The position numbers and the translations under genes are program-made. DNA of 64,000 nucleotides from Centipeda infelix ATCC 43532 (lineage in GTDB: Bacteria > Bacillota > Negativicutes > Selenomonadales > Selenomonadaceae): assembly GCF_000234095.1 (NCBI RefSeq), contig NZ_JH376799.1, positions 508,537 through 572,536 on the forward strand, read 5' to 3'. Under the pieces are notes generated by a model, which was not told the origin of the DNA, ran no database searches, and saw nothing but the letters and a program-made list of their open reading frames with translations. This document shows positions 51,107 to 60,872 of this stretch, piece by piece. How positions within the stretch are numbered: the first letter of the stretch is position 1; the number at the start of each line of letters is the position of its first letter.

Positions 51107-52255
51107 TCATTGATAGAGCATCACAACCTCATGCGGTAATTTCATATCTTCTTTAATCTGTTGCCATATCGCCTTTTGGGCATGCTGCGAGGAAATCACA
51201 ATCGGTCGAACGGGATGCTGCGACAATTCGTTTGGCGCAATCACAGGAATATCATAAATGCGCTTTCCTTGATAATTTGCATTCGAGTCGATGATCGCCC
51301 CGATCTGCAGATCATCCAGAAGGCCAAGTTGATAAAGCATCGCCGTATGAGTTCCGGCCCCCCACAGGTAAACCGACTGTCCGCGATATGGTTCAAGCGA
51401 TGCCTGTATCGCATCTGCAAGATGCTGCGAATTGTGCAGATATGCCTCCATGACGGCCTGTCCCTCACCATCGTTTTGAAATACCGGCCGTTCCCCCAAC
51501 GCAGCTGTCCAAAGAGAGTAGATACTGCAGCCCTCATTTGCATGTGCAACACAGACCATGCCGAATCCCTGCATCAGATTCTTCAATGATGCGAGACTAA
51601 AGAAGTTTACGTGTTCCACGCTGAACTGCTGGTAGAGATCGTGGCAGGAGGGGAATGTTCCGATATCAGGCACTTGCAGGTAGAGGAAACCTCCATCCGC
51701 GAGGTAACGAAGTGCATGCGCTACATTCTCCCGCACATCCAAAAGATGTTCAAGGACACCAACCAGCAGAACGGCATCAAATGTTTCGCCGGAGAGGGCA
51801 GGAACATCTTCTCCCAAGGCTCCCGGAACAGCGCGGACTCCCCAACACTCCTCAATCGCATGACAGTTCATTGCCGATGGTTCAAGCCCAGTGAGTTTTT
51901 TGAACCCCTGCTCCTGAAGCATATGGAGCAAGGCACCATTTCCACAGCCCAAGTCGAGGACAGAATGTGTCGGTATAAGTTTTTTCCGCAGAAGACGGAT
52001 GGCAAATTCATATTCAATACGCGCAGCCTCAGAGAGTGCAAATGCCTTTGTTTCGTATTTTGAAAGTTTCTCATAATACAAAACAAGAGGCATGGTTTCG
52101 ACCATATGATTTGCAAAATAAGCTCCACAGCGTGTGCACCTAACTACGTCATAATATGAAAACGGTACGATATCCTTCATACCGCTAAAATCACGATGAA
52201 AAACTTTTGTTGAATCCTCGCCCGAGCAAATAGGGCACACGCGTTCTATCATCAT
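51107..52255 (-). CDS. zinc-binding class I methyltransferase (C-methyltransferase type)
   Basis: 382 residues. N-terminal zinc site CPIC and CTRCG (residues 7-43), SAM domain from about 90 (VLDLGCGNGALLHML, then LEPSAMN), and a C-terminal domain (YLWGAGTHTAMLYQLGL) typical of the Methyltransf_13/14 arrangement of deoxysugar C-methyltransferases. Such enzymes methylate C-3 of nucleotide keto-sugars. It shares a 4-nt ATGA overlap with the radical SAM gene. Whether it acts on the CDP- or UDP-sugar here is unknown. Confidence 0.82.
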   Translation of the reverse strand: MMIERVCPICSGEDSTKVFHRDFSGMKDIVPFSYYDVVRCTRCGAYFANHMVETMPLVLYYEKLSKYETKAFALSEAARIEYEFAIRLLRKKLIPTHSVLDLGCGNGALLHMLQEQGFKKLTGLEPSAMNCHAIEECWGVRAVPGALGEDVPALSGETFDAVLLVGVLEHLLDVRENVAHALRYLADGGFLYLQVPDIGTFPSCHDLYQQFSVEHVNFFSLASLKNLMQGFGMVCVAHANEGCSIYSLWTAALGERPVFQNDGEGQAVMEAYLHNSQHLADAIQASLEPYRGQSVYLWGAGTHTAMLYQLGLLDDLQIGAIIDSNANYQGKRIYDIPVIAPNELSQHPVRPIVISSQHAQKAIWQQIKEDMKLPHEVVMLYQ

Positions 52256-53292
52256 TTTCCCTTTCGAAGCTCCTGTACTCGTTGAAGCACCTCATCACGA
52301 TGCTCATCCAGATTATCCATGGGATGACACGTATACTGCATAGAGGAACAGTTGCTGCAATGCGGGATCTCCCGATATTTCCCCTGCAGGTGGCGCATCA
52401 TATACGTTGTGTGCTGCGCGCCATTCCAAATATCCTTCAATCGCGCTGTATTCATGTTTCCAATGGGAAGTGAGGGATATCGGCATCCGCAGCAACTCAC
52501 ATCCCCATTGGACTCTATATTGAGCATAGAGAACAAAGAGTCACAGACAAGCCGCTCTTTATACTCATATGAATATCGCATGACCTCTCCTGCGGAGAGC
52601 AGATCACTGTAATCGACGCAATCTGCAGCGTTGATAATGTGCTCGATATTCATTTCATCGCAGATATTGCCAAACATTTTATAGAAGAGATCATGTTCCT
52701 CCGGACTGTCCAGTGCAGCATCTACGATCTTGACATATAGCTTGCATTTACCTCGATGCTCATAGAAGTACGACAGTTCTTCCAAGAATTCAGGGTAGTT
52801 GATGGAAAACCCGCAAACGGATTTATATTTTTCTTCCGTAATCCCTTGTACAGAAACGAGCAGACGTGTCAGCCCCGCATCGATCAGTGTATCCGAGAGT
52901 TCATGCGTAAGCATACTGGCATTCGTGGTAATCTCTATCCGATCCGAAAGCATATGCGCACGAGCATGGGCAACAATACGTGTCACATCCTTATTCATAA
53001 GGGGTTCCCCATACCCACATATACGAAGATTTTTGGTTCGCAGCCCCCCGTTTGCATAATAAAACTCTTCAATTTGATCTGCAATCTCAAGATATTCATC
53101 ATATGACATCATATGTGGTCCCTTAAAACCACCAGGAACCGAGTGATAACAATAGATGCATTTGAAATTACAGAAATCGTTGATACTCAATCCAATGGAA
53201 AACGGGACGGCGAGTGGAACCACCTTATAGAGATGTGTGCGATTTTCATCACGTCCCGAACCGATTTTCTCCCGGTAATCTTCCTTCGACAT
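52252..53292 (-). CDS. radical SAM/SPASM-like protein
   Basis: About 346 residues. Cluster motif CNFKCIYC near residue 40, GYGEPLMNKD and TTNASML typical of the barrel, and a C-terminal cysteine set (CCGCRY, CSNCSSMQYTC) resembling a SPASM domain for extra clusters. Joined to the methyltransferase gene by overlap. A role in modifying the sugar or the glycan is likely by context; the substrate is unknown. The start at 53292 has GGAGG about 12 nt upstream; a TTG at 53334 is the alternative. Confidence 0.8.
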   Translation of the reverse strand: MSKEDYREKIGSGRDENRTHLYKVVPLAVPFSIGLSINDFCNFKCIYCYHSVPGGFKGPHMMSYDEYLEIADQIEEFYYANGGLRTKNLRICGYGEPLMNKDVTRIVAHARAHMLSDRIEITTNASMLTHELSDTLIDAGLTRLLVSVQGITEEKYKSVCGFSINYPEFLEELSYFYEHRGKCKLYVKIVDAALDSPEEHDLFYKMFGNICDEMNIEHIINAADCVDYSDLLSAGEVMRYSYEYKERLVCDSLFSMLNIESNGDVSCCGCRYPSLPIGNMNTARLKDIWNGAQHTTYMMRHLQGKYREIPHCSNCSSMQYTCHPMDNLDEHRDEVLQRVQELRKGK

Positions 53293-53380
53293 TCTGCTTG
53301 TATTTCCTCCATGATTGAATATATCCCTAAACAAGACAGCTCATGACTGGCTCTATATAAGCTATCGTATACAATGGCAT

Positions 53381-54436
53381 TTACATAAGAAACTCCTGGA
53401 TCTGTTCCTCACTCACCGCACGCATATCCGCGCCCGCTTTCCATGCCTTTGCCCATTCCACAGTTTTCTCGACTGCTTCAGTGATGTGCCAGCGCGGTTT
53501 CCACCCGAGTTCGCTCTTTATTTTCGAGCAGTCGAGTTTCAAAAAATGCGCCTCGTGCGGACCGCCGTCCGCCTGCGTCTGCCACCGCACACCATCGCCC
53601 CACGCGCGGCAGAAGATGTCCGCAAGCTCGCCCGTCGTCACGCAGTCCGCATCGTCGGGGCCGACGTTCCACGCACCAACGAGGGATGCGTTCGCCGTCT
53701 GCCGCGCTGCAATCGTGAGATAGACGGAGAGCGGTTCAAGGACGTGCTGATAGGGACGTGTCGAGTGCGGATTGCGGATGTCAATGGTCTGCCCGCGCAC
53801 GGCAGCGCGAATGCAGTCGGGGATGATGCGGTCGGGGGCAAAGTCGCCGCCGCCAATCACGTTGCCCGCACGCGCCGTTGAGACACGCACGTCCTGCGCC
53901 GCAAGGAAGCTCTGCCGATAGCTGTAGACGGCGATCTCGGCGCAACTCTTGCTCGCCGAATACGGGTCGTACCCCATCAGCGGCTCGTTCTCGCGGTAGC
54001 CCCATGCCCACTCCTTGTTTTCGTAGACCTTGTCCGTCGTCACAATGAGCGCAGAACGAACGGTGTCCGATGTGCGGATACATTCAAGGATATTGACTGT
54101 CCCCATCACATTCGCCGCAAAGGTGTCCACGGGCTGACGATAGCTCGTGCGTACAATCGGCTGTGCCGCGAGGTGGAACACGACCGCGGGACGCGCTTCA
54201 CGGAAGGCGTGCTGTAAGACAGCAAGGTCGCGCACATCGCCCCGCACATCCCGCATTTCCTTCAATACGCCGATTTGTTCGAGTGCCTCACGCCCGCCCT
54301 CGGTCGGCGCATCGAGAGAGAATCCCGTGACCTCCGCGCCTGCCCTCAGAAGCAGCAATGTGAGCCACATCCCCTTAAATCCCGTATGTCCTGTGAGGAG
54401 GACACGCTTCCCCTTGTAAAAACTCAGATCGTCCAT
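53381..54436 (-). CDS. rfbG: CDP-glucose 4,6-dehydratase
   Basis: About 351 residues, short-chain dehydrogenase fold. LLTGHTGFKGMWLTLLLLRA is the RfbG form of the NAD-binding motif; HLAAQPIVRTSYRQPVDTF, TTDKVYENKEW, YDPYSASKSCAE with YxxxK and the GNVIGGGDFAPDRIIPD block are also typical. Opens the CDP-3,6-dideoxyhexose pathway continued by rfbH. Glucose-1-phosphate cytidylyltransferase (rfbF) is not in the window. Start at 54436 chosen over GTG at 54445; neither has a strong ribosome site. Confidence 0.94.
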   Translation of the reverse strand: MDDLSFYKGKRVLLTGHTGFKGMWLTLLLLRAGAEVTGFSLDAPTEGGREALEQIGVLKEMRDVRGDVRDLAVLQHAFREARPAVVFHLAAQPIVRTSYRQPVDTFAANVMGTVNILECIRTSDTVRSALIVTTDKVYENKEWAWGYRENEPLMGYDPYSASKSCAEIAVYSYRQSFLAAQDVRVSTARAGNVIGGGDFAPDRIIPDCIRAAVRGQTIDIRNPHSTRPYQHVLEPLSVYLTIAARQTANASLVGAWNVGPDDADCVTTGELADIFCRAWGDGVRWQTQADGGPHEAHFLKLDCSKIKSELGWKPRWHITEAVEKTVEWAKAWKAGADMRAVSEEQIQEFLM

Positions 54437-54476
54437 CTCGCCCACTTCTCACTTTCCATCGGTGTCCCGCACATGC

Positions 54477-56786
54477 TCAGAGGTTCAAAATCTGCGCCTC
54501 AAGGCGTACCGCATCCGCCACATTCCTGCAGCCGAACGCTGTCGGATCCAGAGTAATCGTATGATTTTGCGTGGAATACCCTCGCTCCCCCGTATGAAGG
54601 ATCCTTGCGCTTGGATCATCAATGTATTGTGGATGATCACAGATTTGTTCATAGACTTCACAGCAGTTTTCATGCACATCACTCGTACATAGAGTTCCGC
54701 CATAACATACGAGCCCCCAATAGCGTTCAAAGCGCAGATCTGTCAGAAAGATACGATTTGCGAGTTCCCGATACGTCTGCTCAGGGCGAAACTCCATGGA
54801 GATACCGAATTCCCCTAAACGACTCATGCTCATATAAAAGATAAAAGTATCTGCCATGACAACGTAAGGGATCACCATTTCCCCATGACGCGGGATATAC
54901 TCTCCCATCCGTATACAAACGGAGCCGTTCGAGGACACTGATGGAATATCCTCAACATCAGAAACAAACTGCCCGGAGGCATAGCCTTGGGACTGCCCCG
55001 ACATCCCAGCAATCGTGAGCGGGCATTGAATTTCAATGTCCCTCTCCTGCAAAAGGAGGTTGACAGCGCCCATATAGACATCCTGGCACATTCCATCCAG
55101 TATGCGTCCGGTCTGCCGCAGCACATCTCTCAGATAACCGCGCCGGAAACCTGAATTGATATAGAGGAGCGGGAGAGAATAAAGACATCCCTTGACCTTC
55201 GAAATAATATTTGCATGATCGCCGCATAGAGCGTATTCTGCATAGCGTTCCGTTTGCTCCGAGTCAACGAGCTGAACAATTTGTTCATCCTGTCCCTCGG
55301 GCATAAACCCCGGCCATGTATAAAAGCCGCGTTTCCACGAAATAACGGCTGCTGGCGGGTAGTCCTCCATCGCCTGTCTGATGTATTTCAGTGCCCACGG
55401 GAGCACTCCGTCATCCGCCCCCAGTGAAAAGATGAACGCACCGCGTGCGTGGAGATAGGCATATTCGAAGCTCTTCGCAAGGGGGAGCACAAACGGTGCC
55501 TTATAGTAACGAATGCTCGGATCATTCAGTTCCTCAACGAGGCGGCGCACCTCGCTGCAGTCCTCGTCCGAGTTGTCGCTGAGCACGATCTCATAGCTGC
55601 CGTCATAGTCCATCGAAAGACACGTCTCCAACGTATACCGTAACGTTTCGACAGAGTTTCGCACAGGAATGACGATGGAGAAGTCACACGTCGCAGGTGC
55701 GTCGAGCAGCGGCTCAATGTTCTCTCCATAAAAATAGCTGATATACGTTAGATAGTCCCCTGCCCACGCAAAGGAAAAGCCATGGGAAAACTGCGGCGGC
55801 AGGCAGTAGGAAAGGCGCTGGATATCGCCCGCAAGTGCGTCCTTTGCGTGCAGTTCATCCATACGGTCATCGCGTGCAATGACGATCAGCGGGGCCGTCT
55901 GTGCCGTGCTCCGCGCAAGGAGACGGATAACGGCGGGTATCGCGGGCTCCTCTCTGCCGTCCGCATGGCGATATCGCCCCACGTCGAGTACAATCCGCTC
56001 CCCATCGGCATGCGCCCCCTGAATGCAGTGCAGCGCATAGGCATTCAGGTTCTCCGCCTGCTCCGTCGCCGCGGTCTCGCACACGAGCATCGCCTGCTGT
56101 CCGAGGAGGCCGAGTGCATATGCGAGCACCTGCCGATCGGAACGATCCTCTTCCGTGCCGACGAGCAGAAAGAGGTTGCTGTTCCCGTCCGTAAACATCC
56201 GCAGCAGAAATCCGAAGTTTCCCCGAAAGATCGGCTCCGGATATGGAATTCCTGTATCCTCAAGGAGGAGGTCATCGTAGTCTTCCCGCCCCGTTACACG
56301 GCAGTATGCCATCATCAGGATGAAATAGGCGGTCATATTGCGCGTGACATAGTATTCCTCGGCAAGCATACGCAGAAGGTCGGCATCAAGCGATCCTGTC
56401 AAAAACTTTTCCTTCAGCGCAGCCAAGCGTGCAAAAGCGTCCTGCGAAAGAACACCGTTTGCATAAAAGTCATGTGCAAACCTCGTCTGCCGCCACTCCG
56501 GAGATTCCTCGGGAAAGGTGCGGCTCTTGAGTTCAAACACGTCCGCAAGTGCCGGCATCGGATAGAATTCCTGCGCCGTATAGTCAAGGATATTGCGGCA
56601 TTTTGCCCCGTCCTCCCCCCGTGCGAGCATGAGTGCGACCTCGGCGCAGATGTATTCGAGCCGCTTCGGGAAGACACGCCGCAGAGAGGCAAGCTCCGCC
56701 TCTGCCGCCGCCAAACCCTCCGCCGTTCCGCGTTCGATGTACGCACGCGCACGCCGTACCACGTCTTGATATGCTGCTCCGTTCAT
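54477..56786 (-). CDS. large GT2 glycosyltransferase
   Basis: 769 residues. The N-terminal half (1-360) is helical with a SIR2-like or unknown alpha/beta part (LFLLVGTEEDRSDRQVLAYA); a GT2 domain starts near 372 (FSIVIPVRNSVETLRYTLE, then VLSDNSDEDCSEVRR) with GADDG as the metal motif. The last 200 residues are of unknown type. GGAGAG lies 7 nt before the ATG at 56786. Precedes rfbG in the same direction and probably uses a sugar made here. Confidence 0.82.
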   Translation of the reverse strand: MNGAAYQDVVRRARAYIERGTAEGLAAAEAELASLRRVFPKRLEYICAEVALMLARGEDGAKCRNILDYTAQEFYPMPALADVFELKSRTFPEESPEWRQTRFAHDFYANGVLSQDAFARLAALKEKFLTGSLDADLLRMLAEEYYVTRNMTAYFILMMAYCRVTGREDYDDLLLEDTGIPYPEPIFRGNFGFLLRMFTDGNSNLFLLVGTEEDRSDRQVLAYALGLLGQQAMLVCETAATEQAENLNAYALHCIQGAHADGERIVLDVGRYRHADGREEPAIPAVIRLLARSTAQTAPLIVIARDDRMDELHAKDALAGDIQRLSYCLPPQFSHGFSFAWAGDYLTYISYFYGENIEPLLDAPATCDFSIVIPVRNSVETLRYTLETCLSMDYDGSYEIVLSDNSDEDCSEVRRLVEELNDPSIRYYKAPFVLPLAKSFEYAYLHARGAFIFSLGADDGVLPWALKYIRQAMEDYPPAAVISWKRGFYTWPGFMPEGQDEQIVQLVDSEQTERYAEYALCGDHANIISKVKGCLYSLPLLYINSGFRRGYLRDVLRQTGRILDGMCQDVYMGAVNLLLQERDIEIQCPLTIAGMSGQSQGYASGQFVSDVEDIPSVSSNGSVCIRMGEYIPRHGEMVIPYVVMADTFIFYMSMSRLGEFGISMEFRPEQTYRELANRIFLTDLRFERYWGLVCYGGTLCTSDVHENCCEVYEQICDHPQYIDDPSARILHTGERGYSTQNHTITLDPTAFGCRNVADAVRLEAQILNL

Positions 56787-56866
56787 ATTCGATCTCTCCA
56801 ATTCTTCGTCCTATTTCCCATGGGAGCAACCTGCCGCTTTTCCCGAGAAGCTCATATTTCTATGCT

Positions 56867-57790
56867 CTAGTGAATCGCTTTTTTCTTGAATCGTCCGCCC
56901 ACGATGTCATGCACGGCGTTGATCGTGACGAAGGCACGCTCATCCTTGTCGAGGACGATTTCCTTGAGTTTGTCGAGCTCCAAGCGTGTGACGACGCAGT
57001 AGAGGACCTCCTTCGGCTCGCCCGTGTAGCCGCCTGCGCCGTGCAGCAGCGTCACACCGCGCCCAAGGCGTTCGTTGAGTGCCTCGGTCATCTCCTCGTG
57101 CTCACTCGTGACGATCATGACGGCGTACGATTCGTCGAGCCCCTTGAGCACCACGTCGATCATCTTGGCGATGACGAAGTAGGCAAAGAGCGAGTACATC
57201 GCCTTGTCCCAGCCGTAGAGCAGCCCCGCCGACGAGAGGATAAAGAGGTTGATGAACATGACGACCTCGCCGACGGAGAACTGCGTCCGCGCATCCATGA
57301 TGATCGCGACGATCTCCGTGCCGTCGAAGCAGCCGCCCGTACGCATGACAATGCCGACCCCGAGCCCCGTCACCACGCCGCCGAAGATCGCCGCGAGGAA
57401 GGGATCGTTCGTCACCTGCGGCACATCGTGGAGGACCCCCGACCAGATCGAGAGCATGATGATCGCAAAGACGGTCGAGAGCGCAAAACTCTTGCCGATC
57501 TGCTTGTAACCCATATAGACGAATGGGATGTTAAAGAGAACAAGGAACACACCGAGCCCCATCCCCGTAATTGTCTGCGCCATGATCGAGAGACCAACCA
57601 CGCCGCCGTCGATAACGTTGTTCGGGATCAGAAAGAGATCCAGCCCGGCTGCGGTGATAAGCGCACCGAGAATCAACATCGCTGCTTTTTTTATGTAGAA
57701 GATCGCCCCCTTGGGCGGCGTTTTATGCGGCTTCCCCTGCTTCGACACAGTTGATGTCTGAACGATTTGCGTATCCATTTCTGCGGTCAT
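56867..57790 (-). CDS. YitT family membrane protein
   Basis: 307 residues. Five or six membrane helices (AAMLILGALITAAGLDLFLI, GLGVGIVMRTGGCFDGTEIV) followed by a C-terminal DUF2179 domain (SYAVMIVTSEHEEMTEALNE, GAGGYTGEPKEVLYCVV). The family is widespread in Firmicutes and of unknown function. The start at 57790 has GGGGAG upstream. Divergent from fruK; 80 nt from the glycosyltransferase gene downstream. Confidence 0.92.
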   Translation of the reverse strand: MTAEMDTQIVQTSTVSKQGKPHKTPPKGAIFYIKKAAMLILGALITAAGLDLFLIPNNVIDGGVVGLSIMAQTITGMGLGVFLVLFNIPFVYMGYKQIGKSFALSTVFAIIMLSIWSGVLHDVPQVTNDPFLAAIFGGVVTGLGVGIVMRTGGCFDGTEIVAIIMDARTQFSVGEVVMFINLFILSSAGLLYGWDKAMYSLFAYFVIAKMIDVVLKGLDESYAVMIVTSEHEEMTEALNERLGRGVTLLHGAGGYTGEPKEVLYCVVTRLELDKLKEIVLDKDERAFVTINAVHDIVGGRFKKKAIH

Positions 57791-57877
57791 AACACTCCCC
57801 TGTTCCACTCCATTTTACCATCTCATTATAGAGGAAAGAAAAAGCGCTGACAACCCCACCGTATGAGAATGGTTTTC

Positions 57878-57906
57878 TTGACTTTGGTATGGCTACGCTA
57901 TATGAT
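57878..57906 (+). promoter_or_regulatory. sigma-A-type promoter for fruK-fruA
   Basis: TTGACT, 17 nt, TATGAT, 49 nt before the fruK start. A small inverted repeat ATACT/AGTAT (57905-57923) covers the start of the transcript and could be an operator. Confidence 0.75.
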
Positions 57907-57955
57907 ACTTTTAATGGGAGTATTTTTTGAATCATAGTTAGGGAGGGATCGTTGC

Positions 57956-58864
57956 ATGATTTACACCGTCACCTTCAACCCGTCGATCGACTACATCGTG
58001 CGGTTGGAGCAGTTCACAGCGGGCGAGATCAACCGTGTGAACTATGAGCAGATCCTGCCGGGGGGCAAGGGGATCAACGTCTCCATCGTACTGAAAAATC
58101 TCGGACACGACTCGACAGCACTCGGCTTCCTCGCGGGATTCACGGGCACTGCGATGCAGCAGATGCTGCACACCTTCGGCGTTGCGGACGATTTTGTGCG
58201 TCTGGACGAGGGCTTCTCACGCATCAACGTCAAGATCAAGGCAGAGCGCGAGACCGAGATCAACGGGCAGGGTCCCGTCATCACGGAGGAGGCGCAGCGT
58301 GCCCTCTTTGCAAAGCTCGACCGTCTGACGAGCAGCGACACGCTCGTCCTTGCGGGTTCGATTCCGAACACGCTGCCCGATGACATCTACGAGCGTATCA
58401 TGGAACACCTCGAGGGGCGCGGCATCCGCATCGTCGTGGACGCGACGAAGAATCTCCTGCGGCGCGTGCTGAAGTATCGCCCATTCCTCATCAAGCCGAA
58501 CAATCATGAGCTTGGCGAGATGTTCGGGGTCGAACTCAAGACCGACGATGAGATCGTCTACCACGCGAAGAAACTGCAGGAGGAGGGCGCGACGAACGTT
58601 CTCATCTCGATGGCAGGCGACGGCGCGATCCTGCTGACGGCAGAGGGTGTATTCTACCGCTCCGCCGCACCGAAGGGCACCCTCGTCAACTCCGTGGGCG
58701 CGGGCGACTCGATGGTCGCAGGCTTCCTCGCGGGCTTTATGGAGTCGGACGGCAGCTATGAGCGTGCCTTTTACATGGGCGTTGCGACCGGCTCCGCCTC
58801 CGCATTCTCGCCGAATCTCGCCACGCGTGAGGAGGCACTTGCGCTGCTGAAAACTATCGTCTAG
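57956..58864 (+). CDS. fruK: 1-phosphofructokinase
   Basis: 302 residues, PfkB family. MIYTVTFNPSIDYIVRL start, PGGKGINVSIVLKNLG substrate loop and the C-terminal VNSVGAGDSMVAGFLAG anion-hole/catalytic motif. Phosphorylates fructose 1-phosphate from the PTS to fructose 1,6-bisphosphate. GGGAGGG precedes the ATG. Forms an operon with fruA 21 nt downstream; no fruR lies beside it. Confidence 0.96.
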   Translation: MIYTVTFNPSIDYIVRLEQFTAGEINRVNYEQILPGGKGINVSIVLKNLGHDSTALGFLAGFTGTAMQQMLHTFGVADDFVRLDEGFSRINVKIKAERETEINGQGPVITEEAQRALFAKLDRLTSSDTLVLAGSIPNTLPDDIYERIMEHLEGRGIRIVVDATKNLLRRVLKYRPFLIKPNNHELGEMFGVELKTDDEIVYHAKKLQEEGATNVLISMAGDGAILLTAEGVFYRSAAPKGTLVNSVGAGDSMVAGFLAGFMESDGSYERAFYMGVATGSASAFSPNLATREEALALLKTIV

Positions 58865-58885
58865 TTAAAAAGGAGGGGTTTTCCC

Positions 58886-60787
58886 TTGCATATCAACGAT
58901 CTTCTGAAACCTGAGAGCATCGCCCTCGGCGTTTCCGCTCCCGCCTCGAAGGAGGAGGCAATCCGCCTCCTCGCCGACTACATGGAGAAGGGCGGCAACC
59001 TCAGCGATAAAGAACAGTACGTCAAGGACGTACTCACCCGCGAGGAGAGCGGCACCACGGGGCTCGGCGACGGCATCGCAACACCACACGCCAAGAGCGA
59101 CGGCGTAAAGGCGGCGGGACTTGCCGCGATGACCATTCCCGACGGCATGGACTTTGCCGCCATGGACGGCAACCCGAGCCGCCTCTTCTTCATGATCGCC
59201 GCACCGAACGGTGCGAACGACGAACACCTCGCCATCCTCTCGAAGCTCGCAACCATGATTATGGATCCCGACTTCAAAGAGGCACTCATCGCCGCCAAGA
59301 CCGTCGAGGAGTTCCGTCAGCTCATCGACGATAAGGAGAACGACCGCTTTGTTGCACCGAGTACAGAGGCGGCGGCGGAAGAAGCAAAGCCCACCGCCGA
59401 CCATATCCAGATTCTCGCCGTCACCGCCTGCCCCACAGGCATCGCGCACACCTTTATGGCGGCGGAAAGCATCGAACAGCACGCGAAGAAGCGCGGCCTC
59501 ACGGTCAAGGTCGAGACGAACGGCTCGGCGGGCGTGAAGAACGTTCTCACCCCCGAAGAAATCGCCGCCGCCGACGGTATCATCGTCGCAGCGGACAAAA
59601 ACGTCGCCATGTCCCGCTTTGACGGCCGCCGCGTCGTTATCACGAAGGTCGCCGACGGCATCAACAAGGCGGACGAACTCATCGACCGCGCCCTCTCGGG
59701 CAGTGCTCCCGTCTACCACGCGAGCGGCGCAGACACGTCGGAGGGCGCAGACGACGTGGAAAACGAAAGCCTTGCCCGCCAGATCTACAAGCACCTCATG
59801 AACGGTGTCTCGCACATGCTTCCGTTCGTTGTCGGCGGCGGTATCCTCATTGCCCTTGCCTTCCTCTTCGACGACTACAGCATCGATCCGTCAAAATTCG
59901 GCTCGAATACCCCCCTTGCCAAGTTCTTCATGCAGGTTGGTGGTGCATCCTTCGGCTTCATGCTCCCCGTCCTCGCGGGCTTCATCGGTATGTCGATCGC
60001 CGACCGCCCGGGACTTGCCGTTGGCTTCGTCGGCGGCTCACTCGCGGGTGCAACGGGTACGGGCTTCCTCGGCGCACTCCTCGCGGGCTTCGTCGGCGGC
60101 TACGCCGTCAACTTTCTCAAGAAAGTATTCGCGGGACTGCCCGCCTCCCTTGATGGCATCAAGCCAATCCTGCTCTACCCATTCTTCGGCATCCTCATCA
60201 TGGGGCTCATCTCGCTCTACATCATCGCCCCGCCCGTCTCCGCGATCAACAACTGGATGATCGCGACGCTCGGCGGCATGGATCCCTCGGCACGCATCCT
60301 CATGGGGCTGATCGTCGGCGGCATGATGGCTGTCGACATGGGCGGTCCGATCAACAAGGCGGCGTATGTCACGGGCACGGGGCTCCTCGCCTCGGGTGAG
60401 TATCACGTCATGGCGGCAGTCATGGCGGGCGGCATGGTGCCCCCGCTGGCGATCGCCCTTGCGACCACACTCTTTAAGAACCGCTTCACCGAGAGCCAGT
60501 GCAAGGCGGGCATCACGAACTACGTCATGGGGCTCTCCTTCATCACCGAGGGCGCGATCCCGTTCGCGGCGGCCGATCCCGTTCGCGTCATCCCCTCGAT
60601 GGTCGTCGGCTCTGCACTCGCGGGCGCACTCACCATGTTCTTTGACTGCACCCTGCGCGCGCCGCACGGCGGCATTTTCGTCGTTCCGACCATCGGCAAC
60701 CCGCTCATGTACCTCGTGAGCATCCTCGTCGGTGCCATCGTCGGCGCGATCATCCTCTCACTGCTGAAAAAGCCGATCAAGGAGTAA
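58886..60787 (+). CDS. fruA: fructose PTS transporter subunit IIABC
   Basis: 633 residues. EIIA first (1-150; active histidine in GDGIATPHAKSDG), EIIB next (about 170-270; phosphocysteine in VTACPTGIAHTFMAAE), and EIIC last (about 290-630; VVGGGILIALAFLF, MAVDMGGPINKAAY, FITEGAIPFAAADP). Imports fructose as fructose 1-phosphate for FruK. Start is TTG at 58886 with AGGAGGGG upstream; no ATG fits. Ends at a terminator. Confidence 0.96.
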   Translation: MHINDLLKPESIALGVSAPASKEEAIRLLADYMEKGGNLSDKEQYVKDVLTREESGTTGLGDGIATPHAKSDGVKAAGLAAMTIPDGMDFAAMDGNPSRLFFMIAAPNGANDEHLAILSKLATMIMDPDFKEALIAAKTVEEFRQLIDDKENDRFVAPSTEAAAEEAKPTADHIQILAVTACPTGIAHTFMAAESIEQHAKKRGLTVKVETNGSAGVKNVLTPEEIAAADGIIVAADKNVAMSRFDGRRVVITKVADGINKADELIDRALSGSAPVYHASGADTSEGADDVENESLARQIYKHLMNGVSHMLPFVVGGGILIALAFLFDDYSIDPSKFGSNTPLAKFFMQVGGASFGFMLPVLAGFIGMSIADRPGLAVGFVGGSLAGATGTGFLGALLAGFVGGYAVNFLKKVFAGLPASLDGIKPILLYPFFGILIMGLISLYIIAPPVSAINNWMIATLGGMDPSARILMGLIVGGMMAVDMGGPINKAAYVTGTGLLASGEYHVMAAVMAGGMVPPLAIALATTLFKNRFTESQCKAGITNYVMGLSFITEGAIPFAAADPVRVIPSMVVGSALAGALTMFFDCTLRAPHGGIFVVPTIGNPLMYLVSILVGAIVGAIILSLLKKPIKE

Positions 60788-60812
60788 CACATTCGGCATA
60801 AACAACATACAA

Positions 60813-60850
60813 AAATCCCGCCGTACCGGCAGAATGGTACAGCGGGATTT
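60813..60850. terminator. bidirectional terminator between fruA and chemoreceptor-like gene
   Basis: AAATCCCGCCGTACC (60813-60827) pairs with GGTACAGCGGGATTT (60836-60850) with one mismatch, loop 8 nt, flanked by A-run and T-run. Confidence 0.85.
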
Positions 60851-60872
60851 TCTTATCTCTGAGGGAAATCGG

